A stretch of 64,000 nucleotides of DNA from Sphaerisporangium sp. TRM90804. GTDB taxonomy: Bacteria; Actinomycetota; Actinomycetes; Streptosporangiales; Streptosporangiaceae. The notes beneath the pieces were generated by a model. The model was not told the origin of the DNA, searched no databases, and saw nothing but the letters and a program-made list of their open reading frames with translations. Positions 8,210 through 16,203 of the stretch are shown here, in pieces; the stretch's first letter is position 1; every line of letters starts with the position of its first letter. The stretch is from the NCBI RefSeq assembly GCF_029846175.1, contig NZ_JARWAC010000007.1, positions 186,001 to 250,000 on the forward strand, written 5' to 3'. The position numbers were made by a program, and so were the translations under genes.

Positions 8210-9208
8210 TCAGTACTGACGGGAGGGGAGGGCTTCCTTGGCCTGCTCCTGCGTGAAGGTGGTCTCCTCGGTCACCACGCGGGCGGGAACCTGCTCGCCC
8301 TTGACGACCTTGCCGGCCAGGTCCATGAGTTGCGGGCCAAGCAGCGGGCTGCACTCCACGATGTAGTTGATCTTGCCGTCGGCCAGCGCCTGCATGCCGT
8401 CCTTCACCGCGTCGATCGTGATGATCTTGATGTCCTTGCCCGGCACCTTGCCCGCGCCCTCGATCGCCTCGATGGCGCCCAGGCCCATGTCGTCGTTGTG
8501 GGCGAACAGCACGTCGATCTTCGGGGTGGACTTGAGGAAGGCGTCCATGACCTCCTTGCCCTTGGCCCGGGTGAAGTCGCCGGTCTGCGAGGCCGCGATC
8601 TTGAACTTCGAGTCGGCGCCGATGACCTCGGCGAAGCCCGCCTTGCGGTCGTTGGCCGGCGCCGAGCCCGTGGTGCCCTGCAGCTCGACGATGGTCACCG
8701 GGTCCTTGGAGTCCTTGTACTCCTCGACCAGCCACTGGCCGGCCTTCTTGCCCTCCTCCACGAAGTCGGAGCCGAGGAAGGTCTTGTACAGGCTGGTGTC
8801 CGCCGAGTCCACGGCGCGGTCGGTCAGGATGACCGGGATGTTGGCGTTCTTCGCCTCCTTCAGCACGGTGTCCCAGCCGGACTCCACGACCGGGGAGAAG
8901 GCGATGACGTCCACCCGCTGCTGGACGAACGAGCGCAGGGCCTTGATCTGGTTCTGCTGCTTCTGCTGGGCGTCGGAGAACTTGAGCTGGATGCCGGCCT
9001 TCTCAGCGGCCTCCTGTACCGACTTGGTGTTGGCGGTACGCCATCCGCTCTCGGCACCGACTTGCGAGAAGCCCATGACGATCTTCTTGTCGGCCGCGGC
9101 CCCGCCCGTGACGGCTCCCGTGGAGGGTTCACTGCTCGTCTGTCCGCAAGCCGTCATCGTCAGGGCGAGCGCGCCCGCCAGTATTAACAGTGGTGCTCTC
9201 TTCGACAC
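8210..9208 (-). CDS. ytfQ: Sugar-binding lipoprotein, YtfQ-like
   Basis: Protein of 332 residues with a lipoprotein signal ending near Cys21 (TMTACG), then a periplasmic-binding-protein-like I (ribose/galactofuranose) fold. GFSQVGAESGWRTANTKS, VDVIAFSPVVESGWD and ILTDRAVD are characteristic of YtfQ rather than RbsB. It should capture a sugar, by similarity galactofuranose, at the outer face of the membrane. The GTG at 9208 follows AGAGGA with 8-nt spacing. First gene of the operon; two LacI-type operators lie immediately upstream (9225-9238 and 9313-9326). Confidence 0.9.
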   Translation of the reverse strand: MSKRAPLLILAGALALTMTACGQTSSEPSTGAVTGGAAADKKIVMGFSQVGAESGWRTANTKSVQEAAEKAGIQLKFSDAQQKQQNQIKALRSFVQQRVDVIAFSPVVESGWDTVLKEAKNANIPVILTDRAVDSADTSLYKTFLGSDFVEEGKKAGQWLVEEYKDSKDPVTIVELQGTTGSAPANDRKAGFAEVIGADSKFKIAASQTGDFTRAKGKEVMDAFLKSTPKIDVLFAHNDDMGLGAIEAIEGAGKVPGKDIKIITIDAVKDGMQALADGKINYIVECSPLLGPQLMDLAGKVVKGEQVPARVVTEETTFTQEQAKEALPSRQY

Positions 9209-9224
9209 GGGGGGTGTCCTCTCT

Positions 9225-9238
9225 TGTTAGCGTTAACA
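9225..9238. promoter_or_regulatory. LacI-family operator 1 for the sugar importer
   Basis: TGTTAGCGTTAACA is a near-perfect palindrome with the CG centre typical of LacI/GalR operators. It ends 17 bases before the ytfQ start, where bound repressor would block transcription. Confidence 0.7.
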
Positions 9239-9312
9239 GCAAGTAAGGATGGCCATCGCGAGCGTGATCTGCGCGTGGCGATTCGGTCCGCTGATCGGCA
9301 CTTGATGAAGAC

Positions 9313-9326
9313 TGTGAACGTTAACA
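9313..9326. promoter_or_regulatory. LacI-family operator 2 for the sugar importer
   Basis: TGTGAACGTTAACA shares the AACGTTAACA core with operator 1 and lies 88 bp from it (centre to centre), about eight helical turns, compatible with looping. No LacI-family gene lies in the window, so the regulator is encoded elsewhere. Confidence 0.65.
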
Positions 9327-9411
9327 ACCTGACCGTCAAGCGTCCGGTTTATTACGGTCTGGTTACACCACCGCCGCGTAACGGCCCCTGCGGGCCCCTC
9401 CCGGCCGGCCC

Positions 9412-10539
9412 TTACGGCCGGTACGGAACCTCCAGCGCCAGGCGCGACGCCAGGTGGCCGCAGAGCTCCTCCAGCAGGGCCGTCTCCACCAGCGAGAACG
9501 GCGGGCGGGCGCTCGCGCGGACCGCGGTGACCGCGCCGGACGGCTCGTTTCCCGTGCTCAGCGGCACGCACACGACGGACCCCGCCGCCAGGCGGGTCAC
9601 GATCGACGCGCCCTCGTCGTCATGCCCCAGCAGGCCGGGGTCGTCGACGTGCGCGACCAGGCGCGTCCGGCCGGTGGCCTGGACCTGCCGCGGCAGCTCA
9701 CCGGGCGTCCGCAGCGAACGCGTCACCGCGGGTGACGCCGGTGCGCGGCCCAGCACGACCTCGCGCCGCCAGCCGCCCTCGTCGTCGACCAGGTCGACGA
9801 ACAGCCAGTCGGCGAACGCGTCCAGCAACGCCTGCCCCGCCCCCCGCAGGGTCAGTCCGGGCGAGAGCAGGAGCCGGGTGAAGCCGGCCCGCAGCTCGTC
9901 GCGTCCGGCCCGCTCGGCGTCGTCCCACGGGCCGTCGAGGGCCGGCCCCGGCTCCGCGTGCTCGCGGACGGGGGCGGCGGTGAGCAGGATGTGCGGCCGG
10001 GCGCCGGGCACGTCCAGCCGGGTCAGGACCATCGTGAGGTCCACCGGAGGCCGCCTGCGCCGGACGAGCCGGGTGTGCACCGACCGTGTCCCCTGCCGTA
10101 CGGCGGCCGCGAACGCCGAGCGCAGGGCGGCGCGGAACCTGAGGTCCACGAAGACCGGGAACGACCGCCCGGTGGCATACGCGTGGGAGATGTCCAGCAG
10201 GTCGAGGGCCGCCTGGTTGGCGCGCCTGATGATCGCCTCGTCGCCGGTCACGAGCAGCGCCGGCGCGGGCGACCCGGTGAAGGCGGCGCGCAGGAGGTGC
10301 CTCTCCTGGTCGGTGGCGACCCTCTCGGCCACGGCCTGGTCGGCCCAGCCGATGATCTCCTCGTGCTGGACCCGCAGCTCCTCGACGGCGAGGTCCAGCT
10401 CCGACAGGACGGCCTCGGCCCACTCCGCGCCCTCCTCACCTCCACCGATGACGGAGCGTGACTCACGAAGATCGTCCAGACGCCGTTGGAATCTGAGGAA
10501 CTCCTCCTCGAAGGCCTGGACCCCCGAGCGCTCGATCAT
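9412..10539 (-). CDS. PAS and GAF domain signalling protein
   Basis: Protein of 375 residues. An N-terminal predicted helical stretch (about 1-75, rich in Glu/Leu/Arg) is followed by a PAS-like segment (LLRAAFTGSPAPALLV, then RANQAALDLLDIS) and a C-terminal GAF-like domain (about 215-375; SVVCVPLSTG, AVRASARPPFSLVETALLEELCGHLASRLA). No kinase, phosphatase or DNA-binding domain follows, so it may be a sensory partner for the divergent GAF-ANTAR protein. The ATG at 10539 is chosen for GGGAGG upstream; longer in-frame extensions lack a site. Confidence 0.75.
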   Translation of the reverse strand: MIERSGVQAFEEEFLRFQRRLDDLRESRSVIGGGEEGAEWAEAVLSELDLAVEELRVQHEEIIGWADQAVAERVATDQERHLLRAAFTGSPAPALLVTGDEAIIRRANQAALDLLDISHAYATGRSFPVFVDLRFRAALRSAFAAAVRQGTRSVHTRLVRRRRPPVDLTMVLTRLDVPGARPHILLTAAPVREHAEPGPALDGPWDDAERAGRDELRAGFTRLLLSPGLTLRGAGQALLDAFADWLFVDLVDDEGGWRREVVLGRAPASPAVTRSLRTPGELPRQVQATGRTRLVAHVDDPGLLGHDDEGASIVTRLAAGSVVCVPLSTGNEPSGAVTAVRASARPPFSLVETALLEELCGHLASRLALEVPYRP

Positions 10540-10582
10540 CGTGCCCTCCCCCTCTCGCCGCCGCAGGGCGGCCCGCGTTGAG

Positions 10583-10607
10583 GACTGGGCCCCTTCCCCG
10601 CGGGTAG
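10583..10607 (+). promoter_or_regulatory. Possible sigma-B-type promoter for the GAF-ANTAR gene
   Basis: GACT, a 15-bp spacer and GGGTAG fit the actinomycete stress-sigma pattern GNNT-N14-16-GGGTA. It lies 42 bp before the ATG. Short matches like this arise by chance at this G+C, so the call is weak. Confidence 0.35.
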
Positions 10608-10648
10608 CCCGGCATTCGCGCGACGACGCCCGAGTGGAGGACACCTAT

Positions 10649-11317
10649 ATGCGAAGGCCACTCCCCCGAATCCCGCAGGACACGCCCACGGGCGCCCTGA
10701 GCCTGCTCGCCGACCAGGCGGCCGTCGCGGCCGGCGCCTGCGGGGCCTCGATCTCGGTACGACGGGACGGCGGAGACGTCCTGCTGGTGGCCTCCCATCC
10801 CGACGTCGGCGAGCTGGCCGAGGTCGAGGCGGAGCTCGGGGAGGGGCCCGGGCTGGACGTCATGCCGGGCGGCGAGCCCGTGCTGCTGGCCGACACGCTC
10901 CGGGAGGAACGCTGGCCCCGCTACTGCCGGGCCGCCCTGCGCCGCGGCGTGCGATCCTGCCTGGCCGCCGCCGGGCAGGTGCCCCGGGCCCGCGCCACGG
11001 TGACGGTGTACGGCCTGCGGCCGGGACACCCCGGCGCGTCCGGCGGCCCGCTGGCGGCGGCGTTCGCCGCCCAGGCGGCGATGGTGGTGACGCACCTGGA
11101 GGACCGGGAGCGCGGATGGCGTGCCGTCGAGGAGATGCGCGACACCCTGGCCACCCGCTGGCCCATCGAGCAGGCCAAAGGCATGATCATGCAGGCCCTG
11201 GGCTGTGACGCCGACGAGGCGTTCGCCGAACTCCGTAAGACCTCGCAGAACGGCCACCTGAAGCTCCGCGACGTCGCCCACCGCCTGATCTCACGAGAAA
11301 GCGCGCCGGAAGGTTAG
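10649..11317 (+). CDS. GAF-ANTAR antitermination regulator
   Basis: Protein of 222 residues. Residues 15-150 form a GAF-like sensor. Residues 155-215 form an ANTAR RNA-binding domain, with the typical TRWPIEQAKGMIMQALGCD and DVAHRLIS elements. ANTAR proteins bind paired hairpins in nascent RNA and prevent termination; in actinobacteria GAF-ANTAR proteins are common stress or redox responders. ATG at 10649 with GGAGG 8 bases upstream. Divergent from the PAS/GAF gene, which suggests a functional pair. Confidence 0.85.
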   Translation: MRRPLPRIPQDTPTGALSLLADQAAVAAGACGASISVRRDGGDVLLVASHPDVGELAEVEAELGEGPGLDVMPGGEPVLLADTLREERWPRYCRAALRRGVRSCLAAAGQVPRARATVTVYGLRPGHPGASGGPLAAAFAAQAAMVVTHLEDRERGWRAVEEMRDTLATRWPIEQAKGMIMQALGCDADEAFAELRKTSQNGHLKLRDVAHRLISRESAPEG

Positions 11318-11336
11318 GGGACGGCGACTCGGGTAC
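11312..11336 (+). promoter_or_regulatory. Weak sigma-B-type promoter candidate upstream of the ferritin-like gene
   Basis: GGTT, 15 bp, GGGTAC overlaps the end of the GAF-ANTAR gene. If used, the leader to the ferritin-like gene would be about 330 nt, so confidence is low. Confidence 0.2.
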
Positions 11337-11672
11337 TGGAGGGGCTCAGCACAACAGCGCGCTGACGTCGTCCCCGGCATGGGATCTTCGATGAGAGCAC
11401 ATCTCAGCGTCAGCATGCGCGCAGGCGTTCCGTCGCCGAGACCCGCCGCCAGGTGGGCGCCGTCACCGAGTCAGGCCGGCGGGCCCGCGCGGCGCCGCCG
11501 TGAGCCGGCCCGATACGTGGCGCCTCATGGGCGGGCGTGACCCGCATCGACGTCCCAGGCACGCGGCGCCTGATCCACCCCGGCCCCACGGCTCCGCGGC
11601 CCACGCGCCACCGTACGAGTTCAGCGCGCACCCGAGCGTACAAGCCGATTTCCACCCGTAGGAGTGAAGCAG
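11318..11672. other. Intergenic leader upstream of the ferritin-like/hemerythrin operon
   Basis: About 355 bases with no supported gene. It includes the weak promoter candidate at 11312-11336. No riboswitch or ANTAR-type twin hairpin could be assigned by eye. Confidence 0.5.
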
Positions 11673-12875
11673 ATGACGTTCAACCCTCTGCGTGAGCGAG
11701 GCATCCCGCTGGACAAGCAGCTCCGCAACTGGCGCGAGCTCAACGTCACCCCGATCGACCCCGACCACTCCGATCCCTACACGCGGTGCCGCGTCATCGC
11801 GATGAACGGGATCGAGGTCGAGGCGATCATGTTCAGCCACCAGCTCGCCCGGCACTGCCCGAACGTGGACATCAAGCGCCAGCTCGCGCAGGTTCGCTAC
11901 ATCGAGGCCCAGCAGCAGAAGGCCGTGAACTGGCTGCTTCCGGGGCTCGCCTCGGTGCTGGAGACCACCATCGCCTACGAGCAGGTCGCCGTCGACCTGA
12001 CGTCGTGGGTGGCGCGCATGGAGCCCGACCCCTACCTCAAGCAGGCCTACCAGTTCGGCGTGCTGGAGGACTTCGACCACCTGTACCGGTACGCCAACCT
12101 GTACGAGCTGATCGAGCACCGCAGGGCCGAGAAGATCGTGGACGGGCTCACCGAGGTCATGCCCGGCCGGCCGACCTACATGCACCACCGCGACCCCTTC
12201 GACAACGTGCGCGAGCCGTACGACAAGACCGCCACCGCGCCCATCTCCAAGGGGCACGCGCTCACGATCATGGCGGCCGAGCAGCAGACGATGAACTTCT
12301 ACATGAACGTCGGCCCCACCTACATGGAGCCGATCGCCCGCCAGCTCTACCAGGAGATCGGGCTGATCGAGGAGGAGCACGTCACCCACTACGAGTCGCT
12401 GGTCGACCCGGGTGAGACCTGGTGGGAGATGCTGCTCCACCACGAGTACAACGAGTGCTACCTCTACCACTCGTTCATGGAGACCGAGACCGACCCCAAG
12501 GTGAAGGCCGTCTGGGAGCTGCACCTGAACATGGAGCTGGAGCACCTGCGCCTCGCCGCCGACCTGTTCAAGCGGCACGACGGCCGCGAGCCCGAGCAGG
12601 TGCTCGCCCCCGAGCTGCCGGCCCCCGTCACGTTCGAGCCGAACAAGGCCTACGTGCGGGAGCTGCTCGCCACCCAGATCGACTTCACCACGATCGGCAC
12701 CGGCTACGTCCAGGACGCCCACGAGCGGTTCGAGAAGATGCAGGAAGCCGTCATGGGCGGCGAGCCGGCGCCGTCCGAGCAGGTCATCAACGATAACCGT
12801 GACAAGGCCGGCCGCGAGTACCGGCTGGAGACCGAAGGACCCCACCCGGTGCAGAGCCTGCGCCTCGACCGCTGA
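11673..12875 (+). CDS. Ferritin-like domain protein
   Basis: Protein of 400 residues, largely predicted helical, with several Glu/His metal-ligand motifs: QQKAVNW, TIAYEQVAV, AAEQQTMNFYM, EEEHVTHYES and LHLNMELEHLRLA. Spacing of E...ExxH pairs fits a di-iron or di-manganese ferritin-like bundle, possibly duplicated given the length, but the exact family is not recognised. The ATG at 11673 is chosen because AGGAG lies 8 nt upstream; a GTG three codons earlier would sit on that site. It is 10 bp from a hemerythrin-domain gene, suggesting a shared role in iron/oxygen or peroxide handling (inference). Confidence 0.7.
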   Translation: MTFNPLRERGIPLDKQLRNWRELNVTPIDPDHSDPYTRCRVIAMNGIEVEAIMFSHQLARHCPNVDIKRQLAQVRYIEAQQQKAVNWLLPGLASVLETTIAYEQVAVDLTSWVARMEPDPYLKQAYQFGVLEDFDHLYRYANLYELIEHRRAEKIVDGLTEVMPGRPTYMHHRDPFDNVREPYDKTATAPISKGHALTIMAAEQQTMNFYMNVGPTYMEPIARQLYQEIGLIEEEHVTHYESLVDPGETWWEMLLHHEYNECYLYHSFMETETDPKVKAVWELHLNMELEHLRLAADLFKRHDGREPEQVLAPELPAPVTFEPNKAYVRELLATQIDFTTIGTGYVQDAHERFEKMQEAVMGGEPAPSEQVINDNRDKAGREYRLETEGPHPVQSLRLDR

Positions 12876-12885
12876 AGGAGAACGA

Positions 12886-13476
12886 GTGAAAGAGCGACAG
12901 CCCGTGCCCGAGCTCATGGACGAGGGAGACGTGGTCGACCTGCTGCTGCGGCAGCACGCCCTGATCAGGGACCTGTTCGACGAGACCGAGCGGGCGGCCC
13001 CCGGCGACCGCGCCGAGGCCTTCTCCCGGCTGGTGCGCATGCTCGCCGTGCATGAGACGGCCGAGGAGGAGGTCGTCCATCCCTACGCGCGCCACAAGAT
13101 CGAGGGCGGCGACGGCGTGGTCGACGAGCGGCTCACCGAGGAGAACGAGGCCAAGCAGCTCCTCATGCAGATGGACAAGAACGGCGCCGACGCGCCCGGC
13201 TTCGAGGAGAACCTCGCGCTGCTGCGCGCCGCCGTGATGGCGCACGCCCGCAGCGAGGAGCGCTACGAGTTCCCCCAGCTGCGGGCCGCCACCAGCGTGG
13301 CCGAACGCCGGGCCCTGGCTGCGGGGGTGAAGGCGGCCGAGGCCATGGCGCCCACCCACCCGCACCCCGGCACCGAGTCGGCCACCAAGAACCTGCTGGT
13401 CGGCACGCCGGTGGCCATCATGGACCGCGCCCGCGACGTGATCCGCCAGGCCATGGGCAAGCAGCCTTCCGGCTGA
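12886..13476 (+). CDS. Hemerythrin HHE cation-binding domain protein
   Basis: Protein of 196 residues. The helical bundle carries the expected metal-ligand pattern: RQHALIRDLFDE, HETAEEEVVHP, and later MAHARSEERYEFP. HHE proteins bind non-haem di-iron and act in oxygen, NO or redox sensing and iron homeostasis; the exact role here is unknown. The GTG at 12886 follows AAGGAG. It forms an operon with the ferritin-like gene 10 bp upstream. Followed by a strong bidirectional hairpin at 13571-13596. Confidence 0.82.
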   Translation: MKERQPVPELMDEGDVVDLLLRQHALIRDLFDETERAAPGDRAEAFSRLVRMLAVHETAEEEVVHPYARHKIEGGDGVVDERLTEENEAKQLLMQMDKNGADAPGFEENLALLRAAVMAHARSEERYEFPQLRAATSVAERRALAAGVKAAEAMAPTHPHPGTESATKNLLVGTPVAIMDRARDVIRQAMGKQPSG

Positions 13477-13570
13477 CCGCCGGCGGTCACCACGGCGAGA
13501 GGTACCACCGGGCCTCGAAGGCGGCGGCCGCCCGGCCGCCGCCGCGAGAATCCGGATGCGCACGCCGGCC

Positions 13571-13596
13571 GCGTCCCGGGCACGAGCCCGGGACGC
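13571..13596. terminator. Bidirectional terminator hairpin
   Basis: GCGTCCCGGGC, loop ACGA, GCCCGGGACGC: an 11-bp perfect stem between the convergent hemerythrin and methyltransferase genes. Confidence 0.7.
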
Positions 13597-13653
13597 GGAG
13601 GACCCGGCCGTCACCTGGGACGCGCTCGGCCGCCGAGGACGACGGCCCTGAGG

Positions 13654-14298
13654 TCACTCCGGGCGTACGGCGCGCACGTAGTAGAGCAGCGGGGGCAGTT
13701 CGCCCTCGTCCCGCAGGTGGAAGCCTGCGCCCGGGATCAGGTCGCCGAGCAGCTCGCGCGGGTTGTGCCGCATGGCGGGGCCGGCCAGGAGGTTGGCGAC
13801 GAGGACGGCCAGGCGGCCGGTCGGCGGCCGGAACTCGGCGATCAGCAGGCGACCGCCGGGGCGCAGGACGCGGAACATCTCGCGCAGCGCGGTGCCGCGG
13901 GCGGCGGCGGGCATGTGGTGGACGGCGAGGCTGGAGACGACCACGTCGAAGGAGGCGTCCGGAAGGTCGAGCGCCTGCCCCTCGCCCACCAGGTAGGAGC
14001 AGTTCCCGTACGCCCGCCGACGGGCGTACTCGACCATGGACGGCGAGGGGTCGACGCCGGTCATCCGCCCCTCCGGCCCGAGCACGGGGGACAGGATCCT
14101 GCTCAGGTAACCCGTGCCGCACCCGACGTCCAGCACGGCGTTGCCCCGCCGCGCGCCCGAGAGCGTGGCCAGGCGGGTGAAGACCTCCCGCCGACGGCCG
14201 CCCAGGCCGACGGCCGCCATCACCTCGTAGGCGCGGGGGTGGTCGATCGTGCCGCCCCCCTCGTCGTGCGAGTGGTCGTGCAGCCCGCCCACCTTCAT
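13654..14298 (-). CDS. SAM-dependent class I methyltransferase
   Basis: Protein of 214 residues, UbiE/Methyltransf_11-like. Motif I is VLDVGCGTGYLSR, the acidic SAM-ribose residue lies in GVDPSPSMVEYAR, and FDVVVSSLAVHH and RVLRPGGRLLIAEF are motifs II/III. The N-terminus is His-rich (HDHSHDEG). Substrate is unknown; small-molecule methylation is likely. The ATG at 14298 sits behind a near-perfect AAGGAGGT site; the frame continues upstream to 14322 without support. Divergent from a TetR gene with a shared inverted repeat, so it is the probable target of that repressor. Confidence 0.85.
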   Translation of the reverse strand: MKVGGLHDHSHDEGGGTIDHPRAYEVMAAVGLGGRRREVFTRLATLSGARRGNAVLDVGCGTGYLSRILSPVLGPEGRMTGVDPSPSMVEYARRRAYGNCSYLVGEGQALDLPDASFDVVVSSLAVHHMPAAARGTALREMFRVLRPGGRLLIAEFRPPTGRLAVLVANLLAGPAMRHNPRELLGDLIPGAGFHLRDEGELPPLLYYVRAVRPE

Positions 14299-14313
14299 CG
14301 TGACCTCCTTTGC

Positions 14314-14347
14314 CGAACACACTGTTTGTTTTCCTATGATGTGTTCG
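14314..14347. promoter_or_regulatory. Inverted-repeat operator between methyltransferase and TetR genes
   Basis: CGAACACA (14314-14321) and TGTGTTCG (14340-14347) are perfect inverted copies 18 bp apart. TATGAT at 14335-14340 could be the -10 of the TetR gene. The placement fits auto-repression plus control of the divergent methyltransferase. Confidence 0.6.
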
Positions 14348-14411
14348 TTAACTTGGAGGGGTCAACACCCAGATCCGGCCTGGCGTGCCGTACCGAACAG
14401 GAGCGGGGAAG

Positions 14412-14969
14412 ATGTCCGGAAAGGTGGATCGCCGGGTGCGCCGCACCCGCCAGGCGATCCACCGCGCGCTGGTGGAGCTGGTGCTGGAGAAGGGGTACGA
14501 CGGCGTCACCGTCACCGACATCATCGAGCGCGCCGACGTCGGCCGCTCCACCTTCTACGCGCACTTCACCGGCAAGCAGGAGGTGCTGTTCGGCGACCTC
14601 GGCGGGCTCGCCTTCCTCCACCCGGCGCCGAGCACCGACGGCCCGCTCCTCGCGTTCACCCTGCCGGTGTTCGAGCACGTCGCCGACGAGCGCAGCCTGG
14701 TGCGGGCACTGCTCGGCCGCCGCGGCGGCGCGGCGATCGTGGCCCGCGGGGAGCAGATGCTGGCCCGCGTCGTCCGCGAGGAGTTCCTCGCCCGGGGCGC
14801 CGCCCCGTCCGTCTTTCTCGACCTGACGGTCACCTGCGTGGTCGGAGCCTTCATGGGCCTGCTGCGCGAGTGGGCCGACGGCGACACCACCACGACCCCC
14901 GCCGACCTCGACGCCGCCTTCCGCGCCGTGGTGATCCCCGGCGTCGAGGCGGTGCTGGCCCGGCGGTGA
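14412..14969 (+). CDS. TetR/AcrR-family transcriptional regulator
   Basis: Protein of 185 residues. The N-terminal helix-turn-helix reads RRTRQAIHRALVELVLEKGYDGVTVTDIIERADVG..., ending in STFYAHFTGKQEVL, a clear TetR DNA-binding domain. The C-terminal ligand domain is unassigned. The ATG at 14412 is chosen for AGGAG upstream. It probably binds the 14314-14347 inverted repeat and controls the divergent methyltransferase. Confidence 0.88.
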   Translation: MSGKVDRRVRRTRQAIHRALVELVLEKGYDGVTVTDIIERADVGRSTFYAHFTGKQEVLFGDLGGLAFLHPAPSTDGPLLAFTLPVFEHVADERSLVRALLGRRGGAAIVARGEQMLARVVREEFLARGAAPSVFLDLTVTCVVGAFMGLLREWADGDTTTTPADLDAAFRAVVIPGVEAVLARR

Positions 14970-14997
14970 CACACGGCCCCACCGCACCGACGGCCTC

Positions 14998-15013
14998 CCC
15001 CGGCGGGCCGGGG
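14998..15013. terminator. Short GC hairpin after the TetR gene
   Basis: CCCCGGC, GG loop, GCCGGGG, 28 bases past the TetR stop and before the convergent GNAT gene. Probable intrinsic terminator. Confidence 0.45.
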
Positions 15014-15159
15014 TCGCGCGGGGCGGCTCTCCGCTCGCCGGGCGTGGCACGGTCGAGCGCGCCCGGCTCAGGCCCCGCGTTCGGCCTACCCCGCCGGCCG
15101 CGGGTGAGTGGATCGTGCCGGCGCCCCTGTTCACCCGATGCCGTCGATCGGGATCACGG

Positions 15160-16038
15160 CTAGGGCCGCCAGGTCCAGTTCTGGCGGACGTACAGGCTCT
15201 CGAAGCCCGCTCTGGTCAGGTTGCGCAGGGAGGTGTTGTGCTCGCCGGGGCGTTCGACGCCGGTGTCCGCGCAGAGCCAGCGGCAGCCCGCGGCGGCGGC
15301 GGCCTGGATGCGGGCGCGCAGCATCGCGGTCTGGGCGCCGCGGCCGCGGTGGGACGGCAGCGTGGCGGCGCCGACCAGCTGGGCCGCGTCGTGGTGCGTG
15401 TACAGGCCGGCCGAGGACACCACGTCGCCGCCGGACCTGGTGACGTAGGCGCGGAAGCCGGGCATCGCGACGGCGGCGGCCGTCATGTCGACCAGGGGGC
15501 CCTCCGGCATGCCGAAGCCGCGCATCAGCACCGACGCCCACCGCGCGGCCTCCGGCGCCTCGACACGCTCGGCCTCCGGGCCGCCCTCCGCCTCCGGGAC
15601 GGGCACGGACAGGTCGCGGGCGAGCTTGACCCACGACGATCCCTCGAAGAGGCCGTACTTCGCGCGGATCTCGTCCCAGTCGGCGGGCAGCACCGAGGGG
15701 GCAATCTGGACGACCGCCCCCGGGACGCCCCTGGAGCGGAAGAAATCGCAGACCTCCGCGACCAGATCCGCCGTCACGGGCTCGGTGATCCCGAACCCGA
15801 GCGCCTTGTTCCAGTACCCCGTCGGATCGTTGCGCATGGACAGCACCACACCGCCACCCAGCCGCACGCACTCGATGCCCAGGGCCTCGCGCGTCTCGGC
15901 GGGCGCGCCCGACTCGAACCGGTACATGGCCTCGGCCTCGACGAGTTCGAGCACCGCCGGCTCGGGGCGGGAACGGGGGCTGGGGCTGGGGCTGGGGTCG
16001 ATCATGGCGCTGTCCGTTCGGGTGACATCGGGAGACAC
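15160..16038 (-). CDS. GNAT-family N-acetyltransferase
   Basis: Protein of 292 residues. The C-terminal half carries the GNAT acetyl-CoA motif region: AQLVGAATLPSHRGRGAQTAMLRARI (motif A, RGRGA) and TSLRNLTRAGFESLYVRQNW (motif B). The N-terminal half is a less conserved GNAT-like lobe, so it may be a tandem or two-lobed acetyltransferase. Substrate unknown. The GTG at 16038 is preceded by GGTGGAG; an in-frame ATG at 16005 remains possible. A PSPSPSP run lies near the start. Confidence 0.78.
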   Translation of the reverse strand: MSPDVTRTDSAMIDPSPSPSPRSRPEPAVLELVEAEAMYRFESGAPAETREALGIECVRLGGGVVLSMRNDPTGYWNKALGFGITEPVTADLVAEVCDFFRSRGVPGAVVQIAPSVLPADWDEIRAKYGLFEGSSWVKLARDLSVPVPEAEGGPEAERVEAPEAARWASVLMRGFGMPEGPLVDMTAAAVAMPGFRAYVTRSGGDVVSSAGLYTHHDAAQLVGAATLPSHRGRGAQTAMLRARIQAAAAAGCRWLCADTGVERPGEHNTSLRNLTRAGFESLYVRQNWTWRP

Positions 16039-16203
16039 GGCTCCACCGGTGGGGGACGTCGGCCCGACGTCGGCGGCGGAGTCCGCGCGGTCACGTTACC
16101 CGCCCCGCCGAAGGCCCGAAGCACCGGACCACGACGTCACGCGAGGTGAGGCGGCCGGTCACCGGGCCGCGCGCGCCGCGTCCACGGCGGCGGTCGTCGG
16201 GTT

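Noticed and set aside
5520-9187. Very long open frames on the plus strand opposite the sugar importer genes
   Set aside because: Their products are Arg/Asp/Gly/His-rich with no domain; they arise from the G/C third-position bias of the real minus-strand genes, which carry complete ABC-transporter motifs.
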